From positions 310,001 to 374,000 of the forward strand of contig CAIJRD010000012.1 in the NCBI GenBank assembly GCA_903822975.1: a stretch of 64,000 nucleotides of DNA, written 5' to 3'. Positions 33,870-41,973 of the stretch are shown here, piece after piece. The notes under the pieces were generated by a model, which saw nothing but the letters and a program-made list of their open reading frames with translations, ran no database searches and was not told the origin of the DNA. The stretch is from an uncultured Sinobacteraceae bacterium (lineage in GTDB: Bacteria > Pseudomonadota > Gammaproteobacteria > Nevskiales > Nevskiaceae). Within the stretch, counting starts at the first letter, position 1; each line of letters starts with the position of its first letter. The translations under genes and the position numbers were made by a program.

Positions 33870-35450
33870 ATGAGCTTGTCCGACGTTTCCCTGCGCCCGC
33901 GGCGCGCCCTGCTTTCCGTCTCCGATAAAACCGGCCTGATCGATTTCGCACGCGCGCTCGCCGCACACGGCATCGAATTGCTATCGACCGGCGGCACCTA
34001 CAAGGCGCTGACGCAAGCCGGGATCGCCGCACGCGAAGTGGCCGAGGTCACCGGCTTTCCCGAAATCATGGACGGCCGCGTGAAGACGCTGCATCCGAAA
34101 ATCCACGGCGGCATTCTCGGACGCCGCGGCATCGACGACGCAGTGATGGCCGAGCACGGCATCGCGCCGATTGATCTGATCGTCGTCAACCTCTATCCAT
34201 TCGAGCAAACCGTCGCCAAGCCGGATGTATCGATCGACGACGCGATCGAGAACATCGACATCGGCGGCCCGGCGATGGTGCGCGCATCGGCGAAGAACCA
34301 TGCCTACGTCGCCATCGTCGTCGAGCCCGCCGACTACGCGGCAGTGCTCGCGCGGATCGACGGCGCCGGTCTCGATGCCGCGTTCCGTCGATCGCTGGCA
34401 ACCAAGGCGTTCGCCCATACGTCGCGCTACGACGCGGCGGTCGCAGGCTATCTGTCGAGCCTCGACGCCGACGGTCAGCGCGATGTGTTTCCGGGCATTC
34501 TCGGCCTTCAGTTTCAGAAGCTGCAGGCGATGCGCTACGGCGAGAATCCGCATCAGCGCGCGGCGTTCTACGGCGAACGCGCGCCACCGGCGGGCAGCAT
34601 CGCGGCGGCGCGGCAGCTGCAGGGCAAGGAACTGAGCTACAACAACGTCGCCGATGCCGATGCCGCGCTCGAATGCGTGAAGTCGTTCGTCAAACCCGCC
34701 TGCGTCATCGTCAAGCACGCTAATCCCTGCGGCGTCGCGGTGTCGCTCGACGGCATTCGCGTTGCCTATGACCTGGCCTATCAAACCGATCCGACCTCGG
34801 CATTCGGCGGCATCATCGCCTTCAATCGCGAGCTCGACGCCGCCACCGCGCAGGCGATCGTCGAGCGTCAGTTCGTCGAGGTCATCATCGCACCGAGCAT
34901 CAGCGCCGAAGCGCGGGCGATCGTGGCTGCCAAGCAGAACGTGCGTTTGCTGGAGTGCGGCGCCTGGCCGGAGACACCGCAAGCCGCGTTCGACTACAAG
35001 CGCGTCGGTGGCGGTCTGCTCGTGCAGGATCGCGACGATCACAAGATCGACGTCGACGCCTTGAAGATCGTCACGCGTCGCGCGCCGACCGAAGCCGAAG
35101 TGCACGACCTGGTGTTTGCGTGGAAAGTCGCGAAGTTCGTTAAATCGAACGCAATCGTCTACGCCAAGAACCGGCAGACCATCGGCGTCGGCGCCGGCCA
35201 GATGAGCCGCGTGTATTCAGCCAAGATCGCCGGTATCAAAGCGGGCGACGAGAAGCTGACGGTGCCCGGTTCGGTCATGGCCAGCGACGCCTTCTTCCCG
35301 TTCCGCGACGGCATTGACGCGGCTGCGGCAGCCGGCATCACCGCGGTGATTCAACCGGGCGGCTCGATGCGCGATTCCGAAGTGATTGCCGCCGCCGACG
35401 AGCACGGCCTGGCGATGATGTTCACCGGCGTGCGTCACTTCCGGCACTGA
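33870..35450 (+). CDS. purH: Bifunctional AICAR transformylase / IMP cyclohydrolase
   Basis: 526 residues from ATG 33870; catalyses the last two steps of IMP synthesis. The N-terminal cyclohydrolase (methylglyoxal-synthase-like fold) shows [32 protein letters not shown] and [20 protein letters not shown]. The transformylase part shows [26 protein letters not shown] with the catalytic Lys-His pair, and a complete C-terminus ending [11 protein letters not shown]. The frame is open to 33582 but that overlaps fis. Start is uncertain by two codons: GGAG at 33865-33868 is only one base before ATG 33870 and fits better to TTG 33876. No purD or ruvC follows, unlike in many relatives. Confidence 0.97.
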   Translation: MSLSDVSLRPRRALLSVSDKTGLIDFARALAAHGIELLSTGGTYKALTQAGIAAREVAEVTGFPEIMDGRVKTLHPKIHGGILGRRGIDDAVMAEHGIAPIDLIVVNLYPFEQTVAKPDVSIDDAIENIDIGGPAMVRASAKNHAYVAIVVEPADYAAVLARIDGAGLDAAFRRSLATKAFAHTSRYDAAVAGYLSSLDADGQRDVFPGILGLQFQKLQAMRYGENPHQRAAFYGERAPPAGSIAAARQLQGKELSYNNVADADAALECVKSFVKPACVIVKHANPCGVAVSLDGIRVAYDLAYQTDPTSAFGGIIAFNRELDAATAQAIVERQFVEVIIAPSISAEARAIVAAKQNVRLLECGAWPETPQAAFDYKRVGGGLLVQDRDDHKIDVDALKIVTRRAPTEAEVHDLVFAWKVAKFVKSNAIVYAKNRQTIGVGAGQMSRVYSAKIAGIKAGDEKLTVPGSVMASDAFFPFRDGIDAAAAAGITAVIQPGGSMRDSEVIAAADEHGLAMMFTGVRHFRH

Positions 35451-35593
35451 GTGCGCAGGAGTTGCGTGGTGCGTCGGTCGCCGCACTGCGCACGACGCAC
35501 CGCGTGAGTTCGAACGAAGGCGTAGGCCGCGTGGCGTGAATCTCGTGCCACAACCGGCGCGTGACGAAACTTAAACGCGCGTCATTCGTTTGC

Positions 35594-35615
35594 GTTCGCG
35601 CGTTGGCGCGCGAAC
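35594..35615. terminator. Hairpin between convergent purH and DUF4097-like gene
   Basis: GTTCGCGCG, TTGG, CGCGCGAAC form a perfect 9-bp stem with a 4-base loop, 13 bases past the stop of the minus-strand gene and 143 bases past purH. No T-run. A second hairpin of 8 bp (GTGCGTCG 35469-35476 with CGACGCAC 35493-35500) lies nearer purH. Confidence 0.4.
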
Positions 35616-35627
35616 ACTTCGACGCGC

Positions 35628-36650
35628 TTAATCCTTGCCGACAAAGGGTGGCGGCGTCTGCGAGCCCTTGACCGCCTTGCGCAACACGCGGATATCGCCG
35701 CTGAAGCTCGACAGTTCGACGCGCGCGCCCGAACCATCGCCCCAGACATATTGACGCTTGCCGTTGCGCCCCGGCGGACCCGCGCTGATGCCGCCCGACG
35801 CCGCGCTGGCCGAAGCGCTGGCCGAAGCGCTGGCCGTGGTCAGCGTCGCATCGCAACTGGTGTCGCCGCTGAAGCTTTTCAGCAGCGCGGTGCCGGACAC
35901 ATCCGAAGGCACGTCGAGCGTAATGTCGCCGGACAAGGTATCGCCGATGATCTGTGCCGTCTGCGCGAGCGTGACATCGAGGCGCATGTCGCCGGACACC
36001 GACTTCAGGTGCACGTCGCTGAAGCGGCCGCCGTCGAGCTGCAGGTTGCCGGACACGGTTTCGACCACCAGCTTGCCCTGCATGCCGGCCAGGTGCATGT
36101 CGCCGCTGACGCTCTTTGCGAAGGTCATGCGCGACGGCCCGCGCAGCGTGATGTCGCCACTGACGCTCTGCACCGACACATCCGGCGAAGACAATTGCAA
36201 CAGCGCGGTACCGCTGACGGTATTCACCTTGACGGGTCCGCGCAGGTCCTGCGCCGAGACATCGGCGCTGACGGTTTCGAGCTCGACGCGCGCACCGGAT
36301 GGCACCGTCAGCGTGAGGTCGGACTCGCCGCTGTTGTGCGACTTCTTCGGCATCTTGACGACGATGCTGAGATTGTCGCTGCCGCCGCCAATGTCGATGC
36401 TGTCGGCCTCGTCACCGAGTTGCCCGCGCAGGTACACCTCGTTCTTGTCCCAGCTGTTGACGACGACGGTCCCAGCGATATTGTTGACGTAAACGCGACC
36501 GGTCGCCACCAGCGGACGGTGTTCGTCGACGGTGACGCCGGCGTGCGCTGCGAACGCGCAGGCACAGCCTAGGAGCACCAGCAGCTGCTTCCGCACTGCT
36601 ACCGTATCCGCAGCAGTGCGGCGAAGCGAAATTGGCGCGACTGTGTTCAT
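35628..36650 (-). CDS. DUF4097-like secreted beta-helix protein with VSGD repeats
   Basis: 340 residues with an N-terminal signal (KQLLVLLGCACAFAAHAG, cleavage near 38). The mature chain is a series of short strands with repeated TVSG/SVSGD turns (VNTVSGTALLQL, VQSVSGDITLRG, AKSVSGDMHLAG, VETVSGNLQL, LKSVSGDMRLDV, DTLSGDITLDV, SFSGDTSCD), as in the putative-adhesin/DUF4097 beta-solenoid family. A SASASASASA stretch near residue 280 and a glycine-rich linker interrupt it before a last repeat SSFSGDIRVL. It is the third gene of a sigma/anti-sigma operon and overlaps the anti-sigma stop by one base (TGATG), so it is likely coupled to it. The role is unknown; such proteins may sense or line the envelope and are often under ECF sigma control. 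Confidence 0.82.
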   Translation of the reverse strand: MNTVAPISLRRTAADTVAVRKQLLVLLGCACAFAAHAGVTVDEHRPLVATGRVYVNNIAGTVVVNSWDKNEVYLRGQLGDEADSIDIGGGSDNLSIVVKMPKKSHNSGESDLTLTVPSGARVELETVSADVSAQDLRGPVKVNTVSGTALLQLSSPDVSVQSVSGDITLRGPSRMTFAKSVSGDMHLAGMQGKLVVETVSGNLQLDGGRFSDVHLKSVSGDMRLDVTLAQTAQIIGDTLSGDITLDVPSDVSGTALLKSFSGDTSCDATLTTASASASASASAASGGISAGPPGRNGKRQYVWGDGSGARVELSSFSGDIRVLRKAVKGSQTPPPFVGKD

Positions 36651-37270
36651 CAGTGCCGATCTTCCAGCGCCGCAAGCTGAGTCTGCTGGCTACGCGCGCT
36701 CGCCAGAAGGCTTTTCAGATATTCGCCGTCCGGATCTTCAGCCAAGGCGCGCTTGAGCTGCTCTTCGGCGTTGTTGACGATCTTCAAGTTCGCGCGCACC
36801 AGCGCACGAGTTTCCCCATGCAGCGGTCGGTTCACCACATCGCGAATCGCTGCGGCATGCGCCTCCGCAAGCTGTGCCGCGGCCACCGCCGGCGGTGCCT
36901 GCAGCGGTTTGCCGCGGCGTTCGCCATGCAGCACCGACAAGCCCAGCACCATCACCAGCGAGGCGGCAAGTGCAGCACCACCCCACAACGGCATGCGCCA
37001 GGCGCGCGCGCGCCGCGCGTGAATTGCTGCCTCGATACCCGGCCACAAGTCGTGCGCCGGCAGGTGTTCCTTGCGCAACGCGGCCAGCTCGCCTGCAACC
37101 GCCGCGCCTTCCGCGATGGAGGTGTGCTCGCGACGCGCCTGAATAGCCGCGGCAATTCCCGGCCACAGATCGGTCTGCGGCAGGCACTCGCCGCGCAGGG
37201 CCTCAAGACCGGCGGGCGGCGGCGCGATTGAATCGTGTTCGAGATGCGTAATTTCGTTCGGGGACTTCAT
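36650..37270 (-). CDS. Anti-sigma factor-like membrane protein with duplicated DLWPGI motif
   Basis: 206 residues from ATG 37270, which overlaps the sigma-factor stop (ATGA) and has AAGGA 9 bases upstream. One membrane segment (residues about 93-114, PLWGGAALAASLVMVLGLSVL) divides a cytosolic N-terminal half from a periplasmic C-terminal half. The N-terminal half has two copies of the same segment 40 residues apart: LPQTDLWPGIAAAIQARR (residues 30-47) and LPAHDLWPGIEAAIHARR (70-87). A single DLWPxI segment just before the membrane is common in this type of anti-sigma protein. No zinc-binding HxxxCxxC motif is present. The periplasmic half is alanine-rich and helical. Gene order and coupling make it the likely regulator of the ECF sigma factor. 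Confidence 0.8.
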   Translation of the reverse strand: MKSPNEITHLEHDSIAPPPAGLEALRGECLPQTDLWPGIAAAIQARREHTSIAEGAAVAGELAALRKEHLPAHDLWPGIEAAIHARRARAWRMPLWGGAALAASLVMVLGLSVLHGERRGKPLQAPPAVAAAQLAEAHAAAIRDVVNRPLHGETRALVRANLKIVNNAEEQLKRALAEDPDGEYLKSLLASARSQQTQLAALEDRH

Positions 37271-38022
37271 TGCAGCCATTCCTTCAACAAACGCCGTGCC
37301 CGATGCAGCTGCGCTTTCGACGTACCGACCGCGATGCCGGTGAGTTCGGCGATCTCGTCGTGCTGATAACCTTCGACGTCGTGCAAGAACAGCACCGTGC
37401 GAGCCCCTTTCGGCAGCCGCGCCACGGCGCGTTCGAGATCCATGCGCAGCCCGACGTCCTGGACCGGTGCGCGTTGAGCGGCGCTGCTGATCGAATCTTC
37501 GTCGTCGGTTTCGCCGGGACCGAGATCCTCGAAGCTGACCCAACGTTTCAGCAAGCGCTTCTCGCCGAGCACCACGTTCACGGTCAGCCGGTGCAGCCAG
37601 GTGCTGAACAAGGCATCGCCGCGAAAGCTACCGATATGCTCCCAGGCGCGCACGAAGGCGTCCTGGGTTGCCGCATCGGCGCGCGACTTGTCGCCATTGC
37701 AGAGCCGGCAGCACAAACCATAGATGCGGCCCAGATGGCTGCGGTACAACTGCTCGAAGGCCTGCAGATCGCCGCGCGCAGCGCGCCGTGCCAAAGCCAG
37801 GTCTTCCGGTTCCGATACCGAATCCGTTGCCGCTGGCGTCAAGCCGGTCTCCGCAGAATCTATGAAGGTTGCGATCGTCACACCATTGAGATGAGCAGCG
37901 TCTGCTAAAGGTTTAAGCGGGCATTCAAGCCGGCGCTCAAGCTGAGATTCAAGCGAACATCCAAGCCAAGGTCCAAGCCAAGTCCCAAGCCAAGGTTCAA
38001 GGCGGCGTTCAAGCCGGCTCAT
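37267..38022 (-). CDS. ECF-type RNA polymerase sigma factor
   Basis: Up to 251 residues. Sigma region 2 spans about residues 75-140 (ARRAARGDLQAFEQLYRSHLGRIYGLCCRLCNGD, quoted as DLQAFEQLYRSHLGRIYGL), with DAFVRAWEHIGSFRGDALFSTWL for core binding and -10 recognition. Region 4 spans about 190-245 (LPKGARTVLFLHDVEGYQHD, EIAELTGIAVGTSKAQLHRA). The start is unclear. ATG 38022 includes about 35 residues made of LExx/LGxW tetrapeptide repeats encoded by a 12-bp tandem repeat; GTG 37881 would give 204 residues, nearer the usual ECF length. Neither has a good ribosome site. The gene overlaps the anti-sigma gene by ATGA, and the DUF4097-like gene follows, forming one regulatory cassette. Confidence 0.9.
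   Translation of the reverse strand: MSRLERRLEPWLGTWLGPWLGCSLESQLERRLECPLKPLADAAHLNGVTIATFIDSAETGLTPAATDSVSEPEDLALARRAARGDLQAFEQLYRSHLGRIYGLCCRLCNGDKSRADAATQDAFVRAWEHIGSFRGDALFSTWLHRLTVNVVLGEKRLLKRWVSFEDLGPGETDDEDSISSAAQRAPVQDVGLRMDLERAVARLPKGARTVLFLHDVEGYQHDEIAELTGIAVGTSKAQLHRARRLLKEWLQ
37926..38021. repeat. Degenerate 12-bp tandem repeat, eight units
   Basis: Units begin CAAGCC: CAAGCCGGCGCT, CAAGCTGAGATT, CAAGCGAACATC, CAAGCCAAGGTC, CAAGCCAAGTCC, CAAGCCAAGGTT, CAAGGCGGCGTT, CAAGCCGGCTCA. Because 12 is a multiple of 3 the array stays in frame with the sigma-factor gene and encodes L-(E/G)-x-x tetrapeptides if it is translated. Confidence 0.88.
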
Positions 38023-38168
38023 GACCGGATCGGCCAGGTTTTCAGTACCGCACGGTGTCAGATTACACGCTCGGCCAGCGCTTTCGGCGACGCCACCGAG
38101 CGGCGCTGCAACAAAAATCTTTAGACTCGCGGCTGCATCTGTCGCCGACCCGCTCGAAGCTGCCGAAC

Positions 38169-39020
38169 ATGCTCAAAATCCTTTACCGCCTCGGGTGGTG
38201 CCTTGCGCTGGGGTTGCTGGGGCTCGGATTGTGGGCCTTCTGGCTGGAGCCGGACTCCCTGCGGGTCAACCACTATGACTTGCCGCTGCACACGGCCGGC
38301 GCACCGATCGACGGCCTGACGATCGCGGCGTTATCGGACCTGCATGCCGGCGCACCCTTCATCGATACGGCGAAGCTCCGTCGCGTGGTGGCCCTGACCA
38401 ATGCCGCGCATCCCGACTTGATCCTGATCGCCGGCGATATCTTCGCGCAGGCGGTCATCGGCGGGCACCGCATCGATCCGACCGTCGTCGCCGATGCGCT
38501 CTCTGGCATGCACGCGCCGCTCGGCGTGTTCGCGGTGCTCGGCAATCACGATGTCGGCGGCAATGTCGGGCGCTTCCGTGCCGAGTTGCAGCGCGTCGGG
38601 ATCACCCCGATCGACAACGACGTCCGCCGCATTGATCGTGGCGACGCCCATTTCTGGCTGGCCGGCTTCGCCGATCTGCAGACCGGCGGCCCAAAGGTCG
38701 ACGCCACGCTGGCGCGAATCGACGACGATGCGCCGGTGATCGCACTGACGCACGACCCCGAGTTGCTGCCACAGCTTCCAGCGCGGGTGAACTTGCTGAT
38801 CGCCGGCCATACCCATGGCGGTCAGGTGCGCCTGCCGTTGTTCAGCCGCGTGATCTTGCGTGAAACGCGCGACAGTCCGCTGCACTGGCTGCGCGGCCAT
38901 TACCTGGTGCAGACCGATTTGTTCGTCACCACCGGGATCGGCACCAGCAATCTGCCGGTACGTTTCCGCGTTCCGCCGGAAATCGCACTGTTGCATCTGC
39001 GGCAGGATTCGACACCTTGA
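38169..39020 (+). CDS. Membrane-anchored metallophosphoesterase (YkuE/YaeI-like)
   Basis: 283 residues from ATG 38169 (MLKILYRLGWCLALGLLGLG); the frame extends to 38055 but the extra residues precede the natural membrane anchor. After one N-terminal membrane segment the calcineurin-like phosphoesterase fold carries all metal-binding motifs: ALSDLHAGAPF, IAGDIFAQ, LGNHDVGG, ALTHDPELL and AGHTHGGQVRLP. Relatives hydrolyse phosphodiester bonds in lipids such as UDP-diacylglucosamine-type or glycerophosphodiester substrates. The anchor fits a membrane-lipid substrate, but this is unproven. The gene is divergent from the sigma factor, and its stop overlaps the TTG start of the LysE gene (TTGA), so the two are coupled. 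Confidence 0.92.
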   Translation: MLKILYRLGWCLALGLLGLGLWAFWLEPDSLRVNHYDLPLHTAGAPIDGLTIAALSDLHAGAPFIDTAKLRRVVALTNAAHPDLILIAGDIFAQAVIGGHRIDPTVVADALSGMHAPLGVFAVLGNHDVGGNVGRFRAELQRVGITPIDNDVRRIDRGDAHFWLAGFADLQTGGPKVDATLARIDDDAPVIALTHDPELLPQLPARVNLLIAGHTHGGQVRLPLFSRVILRETRDSPLHWLRGHYLVQTDLFVTTGIGTSNLPVRFRVPPEIALLHLRQDSTP

Positions 39021-39670
39021 ACCTCGCCAACCTGACGCAATCGCCGCTGCCGTTGTTCGCCGCCGTCGCCACCGCACACGCGCTGGCAGTGATCAGCCCC
39101 GGCCCTGATTTGGCGATGGTGATTCGGCAGACGCTGGCGCAAGGGCGCAACGCCGGTCTGCGCACCGCGCTCGGCATCGGCTGCGGCATTGGCGTGCACG
39201 TCGCTTACGGGCTATTCGGTTTGAGTTGGGCGATCACACACTACCCGGCGCTGTTGGACACGCTGAAGCTGCTGGGCGCCACAGTGCTGTTATGGATCGG
39301 CGCGCAGGCGATTCGCGCGCAGCCTCGCCTGCCGTCGCTGGATTCCTCCAGTGCTGCCGCGACTGCTCGCACCGGCGCGCGCGATTTTCTGATCGGCTTC
39401 GGCACCAACATATTCAACGTCAAGGCGATGCTGTTCTTCGTTGCGCTGTGCGCGGCGATGGTGTCCGCCCATGCCTCGACCGGACTGAAGCTCGCGCTTG
39501 GGCTTTGGATGATGCTGGTCACCGCCGGCTGGTTTGCCGCCGTCGCGATGACGTTCGCGCATCCGCGCCTGCGCGCGCGCTTCGGCGCTGGCGCCCACTG
39601 GATCGACCGCGCGATGGGCGCGATACTGCTGATGCTCGGTGTGACGATGCTGCTATCGGCATTGAGCTGA
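39017..39670 (+). CDS. LysE family amino-acid/metabolite exporter
   Basis: 217 residues, with a TTG start at 39017 that overlaps the upstream stop (TTGA). Six hydrophobic segments and the N-terminal signature AVISPGPDLAMVIRQTLAQGRNAGLRTALG (its core AVISPGPDLAMVIRQTLA) identify the LysE/RhtB family. FLIGFGTNIFNVKAMLFFVAL in the second half is also characteristic. These inner-membrane proteins export basic or neutral amino acids and related small molecules. The substrate cannot be read from sequence, and the upstream phosphoesterase does not suggest one. Coupled translation suggests cotranscription with that gene. Confidence 0.92.
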   Translation: MNLANLTQSPLPLFAAVATAHALAVISPGPDLAMVIRQTLAQGRNAGLRTALGIGCGIGVHVAYGLFGLSWAITHYPALLDTLKLLGATVLLWIGAQAIRAQPRLPSLDSSSAAATARTGARDFLIGFGTNIFNVKAMLFFVALCAAMVSAHASTGLKLALGLWMMLVTAGWFAAVAMTFAHPRLRARFGAGAHWIDRAMGAILLMLGVTMLLSALS

Positions 39671-39771
39671 GGCGGTAAATCTGGCGCCGCCCGCCTGCAT
39701 CGGCGCGACGCTGGCGGCCGTATCACCATGCGCCCGAAATACTGCCTCGCAATCAATAAACAGGAGAACAC

Positions 39772-40701
39772 ATGGACGTCGCCGCCGTAAGCATCCAGGA
39801 GATTGAGTTCGACAGCCACGGAACCACGCTGCGGGCCGGCTACATCGAAGCTGCCGCCAGCAGCCGTTTCCGCAATGCGCGCGGCGTTCCCTGCATCGTC
39901 ATGGCGCATGGCCTTGGCGGCACGCGCGCCGCCGGGCTGGAGCCATTCATGCGGCGCTTCGGCGCGGCCGGCTTCAATGTGCTGTGCTTCGATTATCGAG
40001 GCTTCGGCTTGAGCGAGGGTCAGCCGCGGCAATGGATCAGCGTCAAACGCCAGTTGCAGGACTGGGCTGCCGCCATCGCGTTCGCGCGCAAGCGCCCCGG
40101 CGTGGACCCGACGCGCATTGCGACCTGGGGAAGTTCGTTTTCCGGCGCGCACTCGGTCGCCGCTGCGGTTGCCGATGGCAACATCGCGGCCGTGTCGTCA
40201 CAGGGCGCGATGATGGATGGGCTCGCCTCCTTCGTGAACCTGATCCGTCAGTCGGGCCTGCTGCACGTGCTCAAGCTCAGCGCTTATGGTCTCGCCGATG
40301 TGCTGCGCGCCGCGACCAGCGGCGCGCGCGTGACGATACCAGTGGTCGGCAATCCCGGCGAAACCGCCGCGCTGACGACGCCAGATTCGAAACCCGGCTA
40401 TCTGCGCATCACGCCACCTGACTGGAACAATGCGATCTCCTGCAGCTGGGCGCTGACCATCGCCAACTATCGGCCCAACACGCTGACGCCCCGACTGCCG
40501 TGTCCGGCATTGTTCTGCATCGCGACCGAAGACAAGGTCGTGCCGCCGTCGGCGATGGAAGATGGCGCACGTCGCGCGCCGCAGAAGGTTGAAGTAAAGC
40601 GCTATCCGGTGGGCCACTTCGAAGTCTATGTGCTGCCGACGTTCGAGCAAGTAGCATCCGACCAGACGGCGTTTTTCGAACGTAGCTTGAAAGCGGCCTG
40701 A
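39772..40701 (+). CDS. Alpha/beta-hydrolase (S15/dienelactone-hydrolase-like)
   Basis: 309 residues. The fold is complete: CIVMAHGLGGTRAAGL (oxyanion-hole HG motif), FNVLCFDYRGFGLSEGQPRQ, the nucleophile elbow ATWGSSFSGAHSVAAA with Ser122, a late acid near ATEDKVVPPSAM, and the catalytic His in YPVGHFEVY. No signal peptide, so cytosolic. The GSSFSG elbow and the YRGFG segment are usual for the Xaa-Pro-peptidase-like and esterase group. AGGAG lies 7-8 bases before ATG 39772. It is 101 bases after the LysE gene and 17 bases before the DUF2007-like gene, so it may be cotranscribed with the latter. Substrate unknown. Confidence 0.9.
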   Translation: MDVAAVSIQEIEFDSHGTTLRAGYIEAAASSRFRNARGVPCIVMAHGLGGTRAAGLEPFMRRFGAAGFNVLCFDYRGFGLSEGQPRQWISVKRQLQDWAAAIAFARKRPGVDPTRIATWGSSFSGAHSVAAAVADGNIAAVSSQGAMMDGLASFVNLIRQSGLLHVLKLSAYGLADVLRAATSGARVTIPVVGNPGETAALTTPDSKPGYLRITPPDWNNAISCSWALTIANYRPNTLTPRLPCPALFCIATEDKVVPPSAMEDGARRAPQKVEVKRYPVGHFEVYVLPTFEQVASDQTAFFERSLKAA

Positions 40702-40718
40702 GCACTCAGGCGCGGCGC

Positions 40719-41018
40719 TTGAAACGAATCTATCAAGCGCAAAACCCGCTGCTCGTCTGGAACGCGCGGCGCGTGGTCGAGGCCGCCGGCATCCGCTGCA
40801 TGATCCGCAACGAATTCGCCGGTGGCGCCAGCGGCCTGCTGTCGCCACTCGATACCTGGCCAGAACTCTGGGTGCTCGACGAACGCCATACCGAGCGCGC
40901 ACTGAAAGCCTTGGCCGAATCGGAACATGCAGACGCCGAAGGCGCCGATTGGCAATGTCCGACGTGCGCAGAAACCAATTCCGGCAGTTTCGAAATTTGC
41001 TGGAACTGCGGTCGCTGA
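40719..41018 (+). CDS. DUF2007-type protein with C-terminal zinc ribbon
   Basis: 99 residues, probably from the TTG at 40719. Residues 1-66 fit the DUF2007 signal-transducing-like fold (RIYQAQNPLLVWNARRVVEAAGI, LLSPLDTWPELWVLDERH). Residues 78-99 are a treble-clef or rubredoxin-type zinc ribbon with two CxxC pairs, WQCPTCAE and ICWNCGR. PII-like DUF2007 domains bind small molecules or proteins; the added ribbon suggests a protein or nucleic-acid contact. Small proteins of this layout are found in Xanthomonadales. A 12-base word CGGTCGCTGAGC that overlaps its stop is repeated 22 bases later. Function unknown. Confidence 0.8.
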   Translation: MKRIYQAQNPLLVWNARRVVEAAGIRCMIRNEFAGGASGLLSPLDTWPELWVLDERHTERALKALAESEHADAEGADWQCPTCAETNSGSFEICWNCGR

Positions 41019-41111
41019 GCGGTCAATGGGCGGTCGCTGAGCAGTCACTGACGCGAACGCGGCCGCTGATGCGGCCGAGGCCACCGATAACGCGAACGAG
41101 CGACCGGGCCG

Positions 41112-41729
41112 CTAGATCGGCTTTGAGATCGCCCGCCAGAGCATTTCGAACAGCGCGTTCGCCTGCTGCGTCAGCGGCTCCTTCTGCCCGCGATGGATGT
41201 ACATCTGCACCAGCCGGCTGAGTACGCCGAGGATGTAGTCGAGCAGGATCTTCTCATCGACCTCGTCGTTCAGTACCCCGCGTTCGCGGCCTTCGGCGAG
41301 CACCTTGATGAACGTACCGAACAGCGCCGGACTCTCGAAATTGCCCTGCGTACGCCAGGTGTTGACGTACACCGAACTCATCTCGAGCTGGGCGACTTTC
41401 GGATTCTTCTCGAAGAAGTCGAGCACCACCCAGAACACCTTGCGCAGACGCTCCTTGTAGTCGGCAATGCCTTGCAGATGATCGAGCATGCGCTCGGCAA
41501 GGATGTCCATCCAGTGATCGAGCGTGGAGAACAGCAGCGCTTCCTTGCTGCCGTAGTACTTGTAGATGGTCTGCAGGCTGACATTCGCGCCGCGCGCGAT
41601 CTCGATCAGGCTGACCCGATGAAATTCGCGCTGCGAAAAAATTTCCAGCACCGCCTGCTGGATTCGCATGCGCGTGTCGGGGTCCAGCTGCGCCAGCTGG
41701 GCTCGGAAATCGATCGCCTTCTCACTCAT
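41112..41729 (-). CDS. TetR/AcrR family regulator of adjacent beta-oxidation genes
   Basis: 205 residues. The N-terminal helix-turn-helix spans about residues 18-64 (RMRIQQAVLEIFSQREFHRV, SLIEIARGANVSLQTIYKYY), followed by GSKEALLFSTLDHWMDIL. The C-terminal part is helical and resembles fatty-acid-responsive regulators of the FadR/PsrA type only in general layout. It is divergent from thiolase, FadB-like and FadE-like genes. The intergenic region has two sites of the form GTAATG-NN-NNTTAC, one 16 bases from each gene side start region, so it probably represses both itself and the operon until acyl-CoA or a related ligand binds. That mechanism is inferred from layout. Confidence 0.9.
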   Translation of the reverse strand: MSEKAIDFRAQLAQLDPDTRMRIQQAVLEIFSQREFHRVSLIEIARGANVSLQTIYKYYGSKEALLFSTLDHWMDILAERMLDHLQGIADYKERLRKVFWVVLDFFEKNPKVAQLEMSSVYVNTWRTQGNFESPALFGTFIKVLAEGRERGVLNDEVDEKILLDYILGVLSRLVQMYIHRGQKEPLTQQANALFEMLWRAISKPI

Positions 41730-41744
41730 GAATGGACTCGATGT

Positions 41745-41758
41745 GTAATGTTGTTTAC
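41745..41758. promoter_or_regulatory. Candidate TetR operator, regulator-proximal
   Basis: GTAATGTTGTTTAC: GTAA...TTAC outer arms, same 14-base frame as the site at 41923-41936. It lies 16 bases upstream of the TetR start, where a bound repressor would block its own transcription. Inner arms are imperfect. Confidence 0.5.
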
Positions 41759-41922
41759 TGCACGATCGGCAGCACCCGGGTTGGCCATCCGGACATCCAT
41801 ACGCGCCCGTATTGACCTGTTGTCACCGTAGGATTATGCTCGAACAGTCGGCTTGGTGACATGCGAGATCGTCACATGAGCGCGACCCACGCGAGCGGCA
41901 GCCAAGCGTCTCGCGGGCTAAT

Positions 41923-41936
41923 AGTAATGCACATTA
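41923..41936. promoter_or_regulatory. Candidate TetR operator, operon-proximal
   Basis: GTAATG-CA-CATTAC is a perfect 6-bp dyad 37 bases upstream of the thiolase ATG, overlapping the expected promoter. It shares GTAATGNNNNTTAC-type ends with the site beside the TetR gene. Confidence 0.6.
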
Positions 41937-41973
41937 CCCAAATACTTCAACCTCCTGCACCGGACCCATTGAA

